Origin: Oleomonas cavernae
Lineage (GTDB): Bacteria; Pseudomonadota; Alphaproteobacteria; Zavarziniales; Zavarziniaceae
Reading direction: 5' to 3'
NCBI RefSeq assembly: GCF_003590945.1
Contig: NZ_QYUK01000008.1
Span: forward strand, 372,001 to 436,000
Length of the DNA: 64,000 nt
The notes beneath the pieces were generated by a model. The model was given only the letters and a program-made list of their open reading frames with translations, was not told where the DNA came from and did no database searches. Of this stretch, positions 17,237 through 25,320 are shown piece by piece; within the stretch, counting starts at the first letter, position 1; the number at the start of each line of letters is the position of its first letter. Both the position numbers and the translations under genes were made by a program.

Positions 17237-18553
17237 ATGAACGCTCTCGCGCCCAACATGGACCACCACTGGCTGCCCTTCACCAACAACCGCCTGTTCA
17301 AGCAGGAACCGCAGGTTTTCGCGCGGGCGCAGGGCGTACGCTATTGGACGCCCGAGGGGCGGGAAATCCTGGATGGCTCGTCGGGGCTGTTCTGCTGCGC
17401 CGCCGGCCACGGCCGGCCGGAAATCGCAGACGTGGTGCATCGGCAACTGATGACCCTGGACTACACCCCGCACTTCCAGCGCGCCGCCCCGGTCTCGTTT
17501 GAATTTGCGCAGCGTCTGGCCGCATTGCTGCCGCCGGGCCTGGACCGCCTCTTCTTCGGCAATTCAGGGTCCGAGGCGGTCGATTCCGCCGTCAAGATCT
17601 GCCTCGCCTATCACCGCGCCCGGGGCCAAGGCCAGCGCAGCCGCTTCGTCTCGCGCAACTGGGCCTATCACGGCGTCAATATCGGCGGCACCTCGCTGGC
17701 CGGCATGGTCAACAACCGGCGCGACTACTCGGGCGTCACCTTCGACACCCTGCATATGCGCCACACCTGGAGCGAGGAGCAGCGCTATACCCGTGGCCAG
17801 CCTGAGAGCGGTGCCGACAAGGCCGACGACCTGGAAGACCTGTGCCGGCTGCACGGCGGCGAGACCATCGCCGCCGTCTTCATCGAGCCCGTCGCCGGCT
17901 CGATCGGCACCATCGTGCCGCCCAAGGGCTATCTCGAGAAGCTGCGCGCCACCTGCGACAAATACGGCATCCTGCTGGTGTTCGACGAGGTCATCACCGG
18001 CTTCGGCCGCACCGGCGCCGCCTTTGCCGCCCAGGAATTCAAGGTGACGCCGGACCTGATCACCATGGCCAAGGCCCTGACCAACGGCGCCATCCCGATG
18101 TCGGCGGTCGCCGTTCATCGCGACATCCAGGCGGCGGTGATCGACGCCGCCAAGGGCGACCGCCCGGAACTGTTCCACGGCTATACCTACTCGGCGCACC
18201 CGGTCGCCTGCGCCGCCGGCCTCGCCGCGCTCGACATCTACCGCGACGAGGGCCTGTTCGCGCGCGGCCAGGCCATGTCGCCCAAGCTGCTGGACCTGGT
18301 CTTCGGCCTGCGCAACCTGCCCCAGGTCACGGACCTGCGCGGTTACGGCATGATTGCCGGCATCCAGCTCAAGCCGGGCGCCAACCCGGGCGAGAAGGGC
18401 AGCCTGGTGCAACGCCTGCTGTTCGACGCCGGCCTGCATGTGAAGGCCACCGGCGACGCCCTGATCTTCGCTCCCGCCTTCGTGGTCGAGGAGGATGAGT
18501 TGGCCCGCATGGGTGAGGTCCTGCAGAAGGTGCTGGGCCGGGGGGATATCTGA
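17237..18553 (+). CDS. Class III omega-amino acid--pyruvate transaminase
   Basis: 438 residues, PLP-dependent fold type I. Landmarks are HHWLPFTNNRLFKQEPQVFA at the front, GNSGSEAVDSAVKICLAYHR (near 105), VFDEVITGFGRTG (near 245) and the PLP lysine in ITMAKALTNGAIPMSAVAV (near 280). The N terminus (WLPFTNNR.FK) is typical of beta-alanine:pyruvate and related aminotransferases. Taurine or putrescine as donor remains possible, given the TauR-like MocR gene and polyamine-type transporter nearby. Product with beta-alanine would be malonate semialdehyde. Start ATG 17237 fits family length; the upstream 12 codons look non-coding. Confidence 0.88.
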   Translation: MNALAPNMDHHWLPFTNNRLFKQEPQVFARAQGVRYWTPEGREILDGSSGLFCCAAGHGRPEIADVVHRQLMTLDYTPHFQRAAPVSFEFAQRLAALLPPGLDRLFFGNSGSEAVDSAVKICLAYHRARGQGQRSRFVSRNWAYHGVNIGGTSLAGMVNNRRDYSGVTFDTLHMRHTWSEEQRYTRGQPESGADKADDLEDLCRLHGGETIAAVFIEPVAGSIGTIVPPKGYLEKLRATCDKYGILLVFDEVITGFGRTGAAFAAQEFKVTPDLITMAKALTNGAIPMSAVAVHRDIQAAVIDAAKGDRPELFHGYTYSAHPVACAAGLAALDIYRDEGLFARGQAMSPKLLDLVFGLRNLPQVTDLRGYGMIAGIQLKPGANPGEKGSLVQRLLFDAGLHVKATGDALIFAPAFVVEEDELARMGEVLQKVLGRGDI

Positions 18554-18591
18554 GGCTCGATTGGCCTTTCATTCTGCACACCACTCTCAAT

Positions 18592-18700
18592 CGTCATGCC
18601 CGGCCTTGTGCCGGGCATCCACGTCGGGACGAGCCACATTCGTTGACGAAAGAGGCAGCTTGCCGACGTGGATGGCCGGGACTTCGCCCGGCCATGACGG
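18592..18700. repeat. Long inverted repeat, family D
   Basis: The left arm begins CGTCATGCCCGGCC and ends ATCCACGTCGG (18592-18627). The right arm runs CCGACGTGGATGGCCGG to CCATGACGG (18663-18700). The arms are near-complementary over about 36 bp, with small internal hairpins. It lies downstream of the transaminase and resembles intergenic palindromic elements common in alphaproteobacteria. No second copy is in the window. Confidence 0.7.
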
Positions 18701-18759
18701 TGGAGGCTTTGGGGACGTAAGCGGTACGACTTGGTGCTGCTGGAGCGACCAGACGACAC

Positions 18760-18936
18760 TCAAGCGCTGGACTCATCGAGTCGCCGCAGCAATTCCTCGC
18801 GCTTGGCAGCAAACCGCGCCTCGATCTCTTCGTTTGACGATACTCGACCATCCCGAAGCGCAGTCCGGCCCGCCTCGACCTTGCGGCGGAACCAGGCTTC
18901 GTAATCATCGTCGACCTGGATCGTGGATTTGGACAC
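18760..18936 (-). CDS. Small antitoxin-like protein without a visible toxin
   Basis: 58 residues from GTG 18936 (GGAG eight bases upstream; GTG 18945 is an alternative). The sequence begins SKSTIQVDDDYEAWFRRKVE and ends in a charged helix, EIEARFAAKREELLRRLDES. It is reminiscent of short ParD-like or 'stability determinant' antitoxins. On the same strand downstream there is only the family D repeat and the transaminase end, so the partner toxin is absent. Confidence 0.5.
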   Translation of the reverse strand: MSKSTIQVDDDYEAWFRRKVEAGRTALRDGRVSSNEEIEARFAAKREELLRRLDESSA

Positions 18937-19001
18937 GCCATGCACTCCGATTGTGGCGCCGAAAGCGTAACACGCGGCGCTGGTGCAGGGCGAGTCCGCG
19001 C

Positions 19002-20513
19002 TCAGGCCGCCACTGACTCGCGCCTGACTTCGTTGATGGCTTCGCGCAATTGCATGAGCCCCGGCACGATCGCCTCCTGCGCGATGGCGGCATAGCCCAG
19101 GCGGATGATGTTGCGCGGCGGCTGGTCGTCGATGAACTGGATGTCGCCCGGTTCGACCAGGACGCTGCGCTTGAGGGCAGCGCGCTGCACGTCCCAGCAG
19201 TCGATGCCCCAGGGCAGGCGCAGCCAGATGGCCGAGCCGCCCGTGGTCTGGGTGAATTCACAATCGGGCAGCAGGCTGACGATCTCGCGCTGCATGGTCG
19301 CCCATTTGCGCCCCAACTGTTCGCGCACCCGGCGGATATGGGCGTCCAGATGGCCCTCGGCGATGAAAATCGCCATCGCGCGCTGGTCGTGCGCCGAGGT
19401 GTGCCGGTACATCAGCCGGCGCAGGGCGCGCAACTCGCGGATCAGCGGTTCGGCCGCCAGCACGAAGCCCAGGCGCAGGCCGGGAAACACGGTCTTGGAC
19501 AGGCTGCCCAGATAGATCGTGCGGTCGGCGTTGTCGAAGCTGCGCACGGCGGCGCGCTGGGGGCCGACGAAATTCAACTCGTGCTCGTAGTCGTCCTCCA
19601 GGATCAGGGCGTCCTGCCGCTCCGCCATGTCGAGCAGGGCCAGCCGGCGCTGCAGGGACATGGTCACGCTGGTCGGCGACTGGTGGCTAGGCGTGACATA
19701 GACCAACTCGCAACCGCGAAGCCGGTCGTCGACCACCATGCCGTTGGCATCCACCGGAATCGGCACCAGGTCGGCGCCGGCGTCCCGCAGGATGTTGCGG
19801 GTGTCGACATAACCGGGGTTTTCCAGGGCGACCCTGGTCCCTGGCCCGCACAACAGGTTGCCGGCCAGATACAAGCCGTTCTGCGACCCGGTGGTGATCA
19901 GGATCTCCTCGGGCTTGGCCTTCAGCCCCCGCTGCGGCAGCACCCGGTTGATGATCTGCTCGACCAGCATGGGGTCGTCGCCGTCCACTAGGTCCAGCAC
20001 CCAGGACGGGGCGTGGAAGGCCGAACTGGCGAGCCTGGTCGCGTCGCGCCAGCGGGCGATTGAAACCTTGTCGATGGCGACCTGGCCATAGATGAAGGGA
20101 TAGCTGAACTCCTGCCAGTTTTTGGGCTTCACGACATTGCGGTGCAGCGACGGCCTGGACAGCATCCGGTCCGACCAGTCCACCGCTTTGACCGGGCCGT
20201 CCTCGCGCGGCTCGGAGGCCATGTACCCGGCGACGCGCATGTTCAATTGCTGGCGCAGGAACTGCTGATCGATGAAATAGCCGCGGCGCTTGACCGGGGC
20301 CAGATAGCCCTCCTCGGTCAGCCGCTCATAGACCAGCACCACGGTGTTGCGCGACACGCCGATGCGATCGGCCAGATCCCTGGTCGCCGGCAGGGGGTCG
20401 TGCGGTGGCACCCCGCCGTCGAGGATCGCCTCGACCATCCGATCGTGAACCTGCTTCTGCAAGCTCTGCGCCGGATCGAGCGGCGAGAGGAAGTAGCGAT
20501 CCAGAAGCGACAT
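19002..20513 (-). CDS. MocR-type (GntR-HTH/aminotransferase) transcriptional regulator
   Basis: 503 residues. The N-terminal GntR winged helix (LPATRDLADRIGVSRNTVVLVYERLTEEGY, read in parts from about 40) is followed by a fold-type I aminotransferase-like domain. That domain holds EILITTGSQNGLYLAG (near 190), LILEDDYEHELNF (near 310) and the PLP lysine in YLGSLSKTVFPGLRLGF (near 345). The PLP lysine is kept, as in GabR, TauR and PdxR. It lies divergent to the ABC transporter and near the transaminase, its likely targets. GAGG lies just before ATG 20513. The ligand is probably an amine- or amino-acid-PLP adduct. Confidence 0.9.
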   Translation of the reverse strand: MSLLDRYFLSPLDPAQSLQKQVHDRMVEAILDGGVPPHDPLPATRDLADRIGVSRNTVVLVYERLTEEGYLAPVKRRGYFIDQQFLRQQLNMRVAGYMASEPREDGPVKAVDWSDRMLSRPSLHRNVVKPKNWQEFSYPFIYGQVAIDKVSIARWRDATRLASSAFHAPSWVLDLVDGDDPMLVEQIINRVLPQRGLKAKPEEILITTGSQNGLYLAGNLLCGPGTRVALENPGYVDTRNILRDAGADLVPIPVDANGMVVDDRLRGCELVYVTPSHQSPTSVTMSLQRRLALLDMAERQDALILEDDYEHELNFVGPQRAAVRSFDNADRTIYLGSLSKTVFPGLRLGFVLAAEPLIRELRALRRLMYRHTSAHDQRAMAIFIAEGHLDAHIRRVREQLGRKWATMQREIVSLLPDCEFTQTTGGSAIWLRLPWGIDCWDVQRAALKRSVLVEPGDIQFIDDQPPRNIIRLGYAAIAQEAIVPGLMQLREAINEVRRESVAA

Positions 20514-20544
20514 GCACGATCCTCTGGCACCATAAAAATTTCCT

Positions 20545-20578
20545 GTGGATCTAATACCAAAATCGATGGCGGACCTAG
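20545..20578 (+). promoter_or_regulatory. Candidate MocR operator between the regulator and the ABC transporter
   Basis: GTGGATCTAA (20545-20554) is identical to the box at 17170-17179 and is followed by GCGGACCTAG (20569-20578) in the same orientation. It lies in the 120-bp divergent gap between the MocR gene and the transporter operon. The 22- to 24-bp repeat spacing resembles the site at 17148. Confidence 0.45.
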
Positions 20579-20633
20579 CCTTTTGCACTGCATCATCTAC
20601 GCTGGCGTCTCTCGGGGAATAGGAGTGGGGCTT

Positions 20634-21779
20634 ATGGCAATGAGGAAGCACACGGGTAAATCCGTCAGCCGGCGTTTGGTTCTGAAGGCGGCGGCGGTGG
20701 GGGGAACTGCCCTGGCCATGCCGGCGATCGTCAGCCGGTCGGTATTGGCCTCGTCGGGCGAGATCAACATCATGATGTGGTCGGACTACCTGCCCGACCC
20801 GTTCCGCGACGCGTTCACCAAGAAGACCGGGATCAAGATCAACTTCACCGGCATCGGTTCCAACGACGACATCCTGAACAAGATGAAGGCGACCAACGGC
20901 CAGGGTTTCGACCTGATCTCGCCGACCCTGAACCGGTCGCTGCTGTGGGAGCCGCTGGGCCTGATCCAGCCCTTCGACATGAAGAAGATCCCCATCGACA
21001 AGGTCAACCCGGCCATGGCCAAGATGGGCGAGACGGTGTGGAACTTCGGCGGCAAGGGTGTCGCCTGGGTCCCGCATATCTGGGGGACCGAGGGCGTTTC
21101 CTGGCGCACCGACAAGTTCAAGCCGGCCGGCGAATTCCCGTCCTACGGCGACATCTGGGACGATGCCAACGCCGGCAAGACCATGGGCCGCGGCCATTCC
21201 GTGATGCTGGGCGCCGGCCTCGCGCTGGAGCGGAAGGGCGAGATGGCGCCGGGCTCGATGTGGGCCGCCTATCAGAGCCCTGAAAAAATGACCGAAGTCT
21301 GGAGCAAGCTGACCGAATATTGCATCGGCAAGAAGAAGAACCTGAAGCTGCTGTGGAACGATGCCGATACCCAGAAGAACGGCCTGCTGAACGAAGGCGT
21401 GATCGTCGCCCAGACCTGGGACGGCCCGCCGATCGCGCTGAAGACCGCGGGCGAACCGGTGATGTACCGCGCCCCCGTCGAAGGCGCCATGGCCTGGGTC
21501 GACGGCCTGGCCCTGCCGGTCGGCGTCAAAAACGTCGACCAGGTCTATGCCTTCATCGAGGCCTGCTATGACGCCGCCCTGGCGGGCGAGGCGATCAAGA
21601 CCCACGGCTACAATTCGCCGGTCACGGGTGCCGACAAGTTCGCCGGCGACGTCTATGCCAAGAACTTCGCCGACGCCTATCCGGGCGATGCCCTGGCCAA
21701 GCTGAACCCCTGGCCGCCGGAAGCCCCCTGGTACGCCGAGAAGCGGACGGAGTTCGTGAACAAGTTCATGAGCGCCTGA
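20634..21779 (+). CDS. Periplasmic binding protein of a polyamine-type ABC transporter (PotD/PotF-like)
   Basis: 381 residues. A twin-arginine-like leader (SRRLVLKAAAVGGTALAMPA) directs export. The mature part begins GEINIMMWSDYLPDPFRDAF, the usual start of PotD/PotF-like binding proteins. It also has NGQGFDLISPTLN and GVAWVPHIWGTEGV blocks. AGGAG sits eight bases before ATG 20634; ATG 20640 is also in frame. It heads an operon with an ATPase and two permeases, all on the plus strand. The exact ligand (putrescine, spermidine or another amine) cannot be read from sequence. Confidence 0.87.
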   Translation: MAMRKHTGKSVSRRLVLKAAAVGGTALAMPAIVSRSVLASSGEINIMMWSDYLPDPFRDAFTKKTGIKINFTGIGSNDDILNKMKATNGQGFDLISPTLNRSLLWEPLGLIQPFDMKKIPIDKVNPAMAKMGETVWNFGGKGVAWVPHIWGTEGVSWRTDKFKPAGEFPSYGDIWDDANAGKTMGRGHSVMLGAGLALERKGEMAPGSMWAAYQSPEKMTEVWSKLTEYCIGKKKNLKLLWNDADTQKNGLLNEGVIVAQTWDGPPIALKTAGEPVMYRAPVEGAMAWVDGLALPVGVKNVDQVYAFIEACYDAALAGEAIKTHGYNSPVTGADKFAGDVYAKNFADAYPGDALAKLNPWPPEAPWYAEKRTEFVNKFMSA

Positions 21780-21793
21780 TCGCTCACCTTGAT

Positions 21794-21900
21794 CGTCATT
21801 CCGGCGAAGGCCGGAATCCATGGCAACGGCACGCGGGATGTGGGGGATTTCCCCACCCCGCGCGGCCCGGGGATGGATCCCGGCCTTCGCCGGGATGACG
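21794..21900. repeat. Dispersed palindromic repeat, family B
   Basis: CGTCATTCCGGCGAAGGCCGGAATCCATGG at the left faces ATGGATCCCGGCCTTCGCCGGGATGACG at the right, read in parts. Each arm is itself a hairpin. The element lies inside the transporter operon, between the binding-protein and ATPase genes. Other copies are at 45308-45410 and 57314-57392. Confidence 0.8.
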
Positions 21901-21938
21901 GCAGGACCAGTACCTGCTTGAGAACGAACGGAGCGCAG

Positions 21939-23036
21939 ATGAGCAAGAACGTCACCCTGGAACATGTGACGATCCGCTTCGGCGCCCATGCCGCCGTCGA
22001 CAATGCTCATCTCGACATCGCCGGCGGCGAATTCTTCTCCTTCTTAGGTCCCTCGGGCTGCGGCAAGACCACGCTGCTGCGCTGCATCTCAGGCTTCATC
22101 GCGCCGACCGAGGGCCGCGTCCTGATCGGCGGCAACGACATGAAGGGGGTCGGCCCCAACCAGCGGCCGACCGCGCTGATCTTCCAGAACCTCGCCCTGT
22201 TCCCCTTGATGACCGTAGCCGAGAACATCGCCTTTCCGCTCGAGGTGCGCGGCGTCTCCAAGCGCGAGCGGCGCAAGCGGGCCGACGAATTGCTGGACCT
22301 GATCGCCCTGGCTGGCCAGGGCGACAAGAAGGTGACGGAACTCTCGGGCGGCCAGCGCCAGCGTGTCGCCATTGCCCGGGCCCTGGCGGTCGAGCCCGAT
22401 ATCCTGCTGCTGGACGAGCCGCTGTCGGCCCTGGACCTGAAGCTGCGCCAGCACATGCGCAGCGAACTGCGCGAGATCCAGAAGCGGGTCGGCCTCACCT
22501 TCATCTATATCACCCACGACCAGGGCGAGGCCCTGATCATGTCCGACCGGGTCGCGGTGATGAGCAAGGGCGTGATCGAACAGGTGGCGGACCCGGTCAC
22601 CCTCTATGACCGCCCACGCACCTCCTTCGTCGCCTCCTTCGTGGGCGAGACCAATGCCATCGCTGCCACCGTGGTCGCCCGCGACGAACTGGCGGTGGAG
22701 GTCGAGACGGCGGCGGGCCTGCGCCTCCAGGGTGTCTCGGCCGGCGGACGGCTCTACCGCGCCGGTGAATCCTGCATCATCTTCATCCGCCCCGAACAGT
22801 TGAAGCCGGTGGTGGCGACAGCAGCCGTCAACCACATCCCCGCCCGCCTGATCGGCGAGGAGTTCGAGGGCAACGCCCGCCATCTGCTGCTCGATGCCGG
22901 CGGCGGCCAGCGCCTGCGCATGTCGCTGGTCAATGACGGCGCACCGCCCGCGATCGATGCCGACGGCACGCTGCCCGTCACCTTCTCGCCCGACCTGGGC
23001 CTGGTGCTGCCCGACGGGCCGTTGGCGCGGGGCTGA
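21939..23036 (+). CDS. ABC transporter ATP-binding protein, polyamine type (PotA/PotG-like)
   Basis: 365 residues. Walker A GPSGCGKTTLL is near residue 38, the signature LSGGQRQRVAIARAL near 135, Walker B LLLDEPLSALD near 158 and the switch histidine in YITHDQGEAL near 195. A C-terminal TOBE-like beta region (after about 250, with FIRPEQLKPV) matches importers of spermidine/putrescine, maltose or iron type. It powers uptake with the two permeases that follow. The upstream gap holds a family B repeat, which may lower its expression relative to the binding protein. Confidence 0.9.
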   Translation: MSKNVTLEHVTIRFGAHAAVDNAHLDIAGGEFFSFLGPSGCGKTTLLRCISGFIAPTEGRVLIGGNDMKGVGPNQRPTALIFQNLALFPLMTVAENIAFPLEVRGVSKRERRKRADELLDLIALAGQGDKKVTELSGGQRQRVAIARALAVEPDILLLDEPLSALDLKLRQHMRSELREIQKRVGLTFIYITHDQGEALIMSDRVAVMSKGVIEQVADPVTLYDRPRTSFVASFVGETNAIAATVVARDELAVEVETAAGLRLQGVSAGGRLYRAGESCIIFIRPEQLKPVVATAAVNHIPARLIGEEFEGNARHLLLDAGGGQRLRMSLVNDGAPPAIDADGTLPVTFSPDLGLVLPDGPLARG

Positions 23037-23040
23037 CCGC

Positions 23041-23961
23041 ATGGGTGCGCTGCGCGATTTCAAGGCCCTGTTCACCCGCCACGGCACGGGCGTCGGCATC
23101 TTCGTCGTGGTGGCGATCACCCTGTGGGTCTTCGTGCTGATCGTGCTGCCGCAATTGGCCATGGTCGACATGTCGTTCAGCCACAACCTGCCCCCGGCCG
23201 ATCAGGGCGGGCCCAGGGACGTCTACACGCTGTCGAACTACGGCTATTTCGTGCAGGGCAACGACGGCAGCTTCAACAGCCTGCATGTCACGATCCTGGT
23301 CAAGACCGTGGTCGCCTCGGTCATCGTAACCTTCCTCGACCTGATCCTGTGCTACCCCATCGCCTATGTGCTGGCGCACGGTGCCAGCAAAAGCACGGCG
23401 CGCCTGATGATGATCGGCCTGATCGTGCCCTTCTGGGTGAACGAAGTCTTGCGCGCCTTCGCCTTCCGCATCCTGTTCGGCGCGACCGGCCTGGTGAACG
23501 GCCTGGGCCTGTCGCTGGGCCTGTGGGACCAGCCGGTCGACTTCATCCGTGAGGATGTCGCCCTCTATGCGGGCCTCACTTATGCCTACATCCTCCTGAT
23601 GATCTTCCCGATCTACAACGCCGTGGAAGCACTCGACCGCAACCAGATCGAGGCGGCGCGCGACATGGGCGCCAGTTGGTGGCGCGTCCACTGGCGCATC
23701 GTCATCCCCATGGCCAAGCCGGGCATCGCCTCGGGCACCACCATGGTCTTCATGCTGACCACCGGCGCCCTGGCCGCGCCGCAGATCCTGGGCGGGCCGT
23801 CGAACCTGTGGTTCACCCAACTGGTCTACCAATGGTTCAACGATGCCGGCAACTGGCCGCGCGGTTCGGCCTATGCGGTGATCCTGGTCGCGGTCAGCAT
23901 CCTGTTCACGCTGCTGATGATGCGGGTCTTCAAGGTCGGCATCGGGGCCATCGGCCGATGA
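23041..23961 (+). CDS. ABC transporter permease, polyamine type (PotB/PotH-like)
   Basis: 306 residues with about six membrane helices. A long periplasmic loop after the first helix (SFSHNLPPADQGGP) fits PotB/PotH. The cytoplasmic EAA loop EAARDMGASWWRVHWRIVIP (near 215) contacts the ATPase. ATG 23041 lies 4 bp after the ATPase stop. Its stop overlaps the next ATG (ATGA), so the permease pair is translationally coupled. Confidence 0.9.
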   Translation: MGALRDFKALFTRHGTGVGIFVVVAITLWVFVLIVLPQLAMVDMSFSHNLPPADQGGPRDVYTLSNYGYFVQGNDGSFNSLHVTILVKTVVASVIVTFLDLILCYPIAYVLAHGASKSTARLMMIGLIVPFWVNEVLRAFAFRILFGATGLVNGLGLSLGLWDQPVDFIREDVALYAGLTYAYILLMIFPIYNAVEALDRNQIEAARDMGASWWRVHWRIVIPMAKPGIASGTTMVFMLTTGALAAPQILGGPSNLWFTQLVYQWFNDAGNWPRGSAYAVILVAVSILFTLLMMRVFKVGIGAIGR

Positions 23962-25085
23962 GCAGCGGCATTGTCACCCGGGCCGGGACGGTCGCCTTCT
24001 GCCTGCTGTTCTTCGGCTTCCTGTTCGGGCCCCTGGTGATCATGGTGATCACCGCGTTCAATTCCTCGTCCTTCCCGCGCATCGTGCCGTGGGATTGCTT
24101 CACCACCGACTGGTTCGGCCGCCTGTCACGCGACCTGCTGCTGATGAAGGGCCTGGGCAATAGCTTGGCTATCGGCGCCGGCGTGGTGGTGGTCTCCACC
24201 CCCATTGGTCTCGCCGCGGCCCTGGCCTTGAGCGAGGTCGGGCCGAAGCTGAAGGGCCTGCTCTATACCGTGTTCATCTCGCCGATCCTGATGCCCGGCA
24301 TCGTCATCGGCATTTCCACCCTGTTGTTCTGGGGCAGGATCGGCAGCGGTCTGGGCTTCGGCTTCGACTCGATCTTCTACAACGGCTTCTTCCTGACCAT
24401 CCTGGGCCAGGTCTGCTTCATCGCCGCCTATTCGATGCTGGTGTTCCTGGCCCGGCTGCAGCGGTTCGACACCTCGCTAACCGAGGCGGCGCTGGACCTG
24501 GGTGCTACACCCGGCCAGGCGTTCCGCCGCATCCTGCTGCCCTTCCTGCGCCCGGCGATCTTCTCGGCCGCGATCCTCGCCTTCCTCGCCTCGCTCGAGA
24601 ACTACAACACCACGGTCTTTGCCATCGTGGCCGAGAGTACCTTCACCACCGTCCTCGCCTCCAAGGTCCGGCTTGGTATCGATCCCTCCATCTCGGCGGT
24701 CGCGGTGGTGATCATCGCGATTACCCTGATCGGCGCCATCGTGCACGAGGTGCACCAGCGCCGTGCCGATACCCTGGCCCAAGGCGGCGCGGCGGCCAGG
24801 CGCATTCTCGAGAACCCTGTCGCCGCATTACTGCGCCACCCGGCGACGGTCGCCACCATCATGATCGCCTTGTTGGGCACCGCGGTCTGGTACGGCAGCC
24901 AGCATGATTCAAGGGCCTGCGAGAAAACGATCCTGGACGCCAAAATGCTGGAACAGCAGCGCCTGCAGGAGCAACAGCGCCAACCCGCGCCGGCCCCCGC
25001 CGCGCCCAGCGGGACCGCGCCTGCCCCCAGCACGCCCTTCGGCGGCGTGTTCACGCCCGACAACCTGGGCGGCCCCAAGCCCTAG
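23958..25085 (+). CDS. ABC transporter permease, polyamine type (PotC/PotI-like), with an unusual C-terminal extension
   Basis: 375 residues; PotC/PotI permeases are usually about 260-280. The first ~270 residues are canonical: N-terminal helix, then EAALDLGATPGQAFRRILLP as the EAA loop and a last helix AVVIIAITLIGAIVHEV. The extra ~100 residues carry one more hydrophobic helix (ATIMIALLGTAVWYG) and a Gln-rich, then Pro/Ala-rich tail (QQRLQEQQRQPAPAPAAP) ending GGVFTPDNLGGPKP. No frameshift is needed to explain it. Its role is unknown. Confidence 0.87.
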   Translation: MSSGIVTRAGTVAFCLLFFGFLFGPLVIMVITAFNSSSFPRIVPWDCFTTDWFGRLSRDLLLMKGLGNSLAIGAGVVVVSTPIGLAAALALSEVGPKLKGLLYTVFISPILMPGIVIGISTLLFWGRIGSGLGFGFDSIFYNGFFLTILGQVCFIAAYSMLVFLARLQRFDTSLTEAALDLGATPGQAFRRILLPFLRPAIFSAAILAFLASLENYNTTVFAIVAESTFTTVLASKVRLGIDPSISAVAVVIIAITLIGAIVHEVHQRRADTLAQGGAAARRILENPVAALLRHPATVATIMIALLGTAVWYGSQHDSRACEKTILDAKMLEQQRLQEQQRQPAPAPAAPSGTAPAPSTPFGGVFTPDNLGGPKP

Positions 25086-25099
25086 GCTGCGGGTCGGTC

Positions 25100-25212
25100 G
25101 TGCGTCCTTCGAGACGGCCCTGCGGGCCTCCTCAGGATGAGGAGGTTTGTTGTGGCATATAGATTTTCCTCATCCTGAGGAGCCACCAAAGGTGGCGTCT
25201 CGAAGGACGCAC
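25100..25212. repeat. Dispersed palindromic repeat, family C
   Basis: Left arm GTGCGTCCTTCGAGACGGCC...CTCAGGATGAGGA faces right arm TCCTCATCCTGAGGAGCC...GGCGTCTCGAAGGACGCAC. A second full copy is at 58822-58935 and a diverged copy at 57415-57491. It lies just past the permease operon and could help end its transcript. Confidence 0.8.
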
Positions 25213-25274
25213 CCCGCCGGCCCCCTGCACCCGGCGCAAAAGCCTCCGGCAACACGAACCCGTGACCTTGCGCC

Positions 25275-25301
25275 CGAACCGGCCCATCATGGCCCGGTTC
25301 G
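25275..25301. promoter_or_regulatory. Palindrome upstream of the MFS gene
   Basis: CGAACCGG (25275-25282) and CCGGTTCG (25294-25301) are perfect 8-bp arms around an 11-nt centre, 19 bp before the MFS start codon. The form is that of a dimeric repressor operator (TetR/MarR-like), though no regulator gene is adjacent. It could equally form a hairpin in the leader. Confidence 0.35.
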
Positions 25302-25320
25302 AGACGTCAGACAGAGCATC

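Noticed and set aside
20142-20633. Plus-strand open frame reading into the binding-protein gene from 20142
   Set aside because: It is antisense to the MocR gene; AGGAG before ATG 20634 and the export signal mark the true start.
19002-22010. 1002-codon minus-strand frame around the MocR gene
   Set aside because: Only the part from ATG 20513 is MocR. The front is antisense to the ABC binding protein and a family B repeat.
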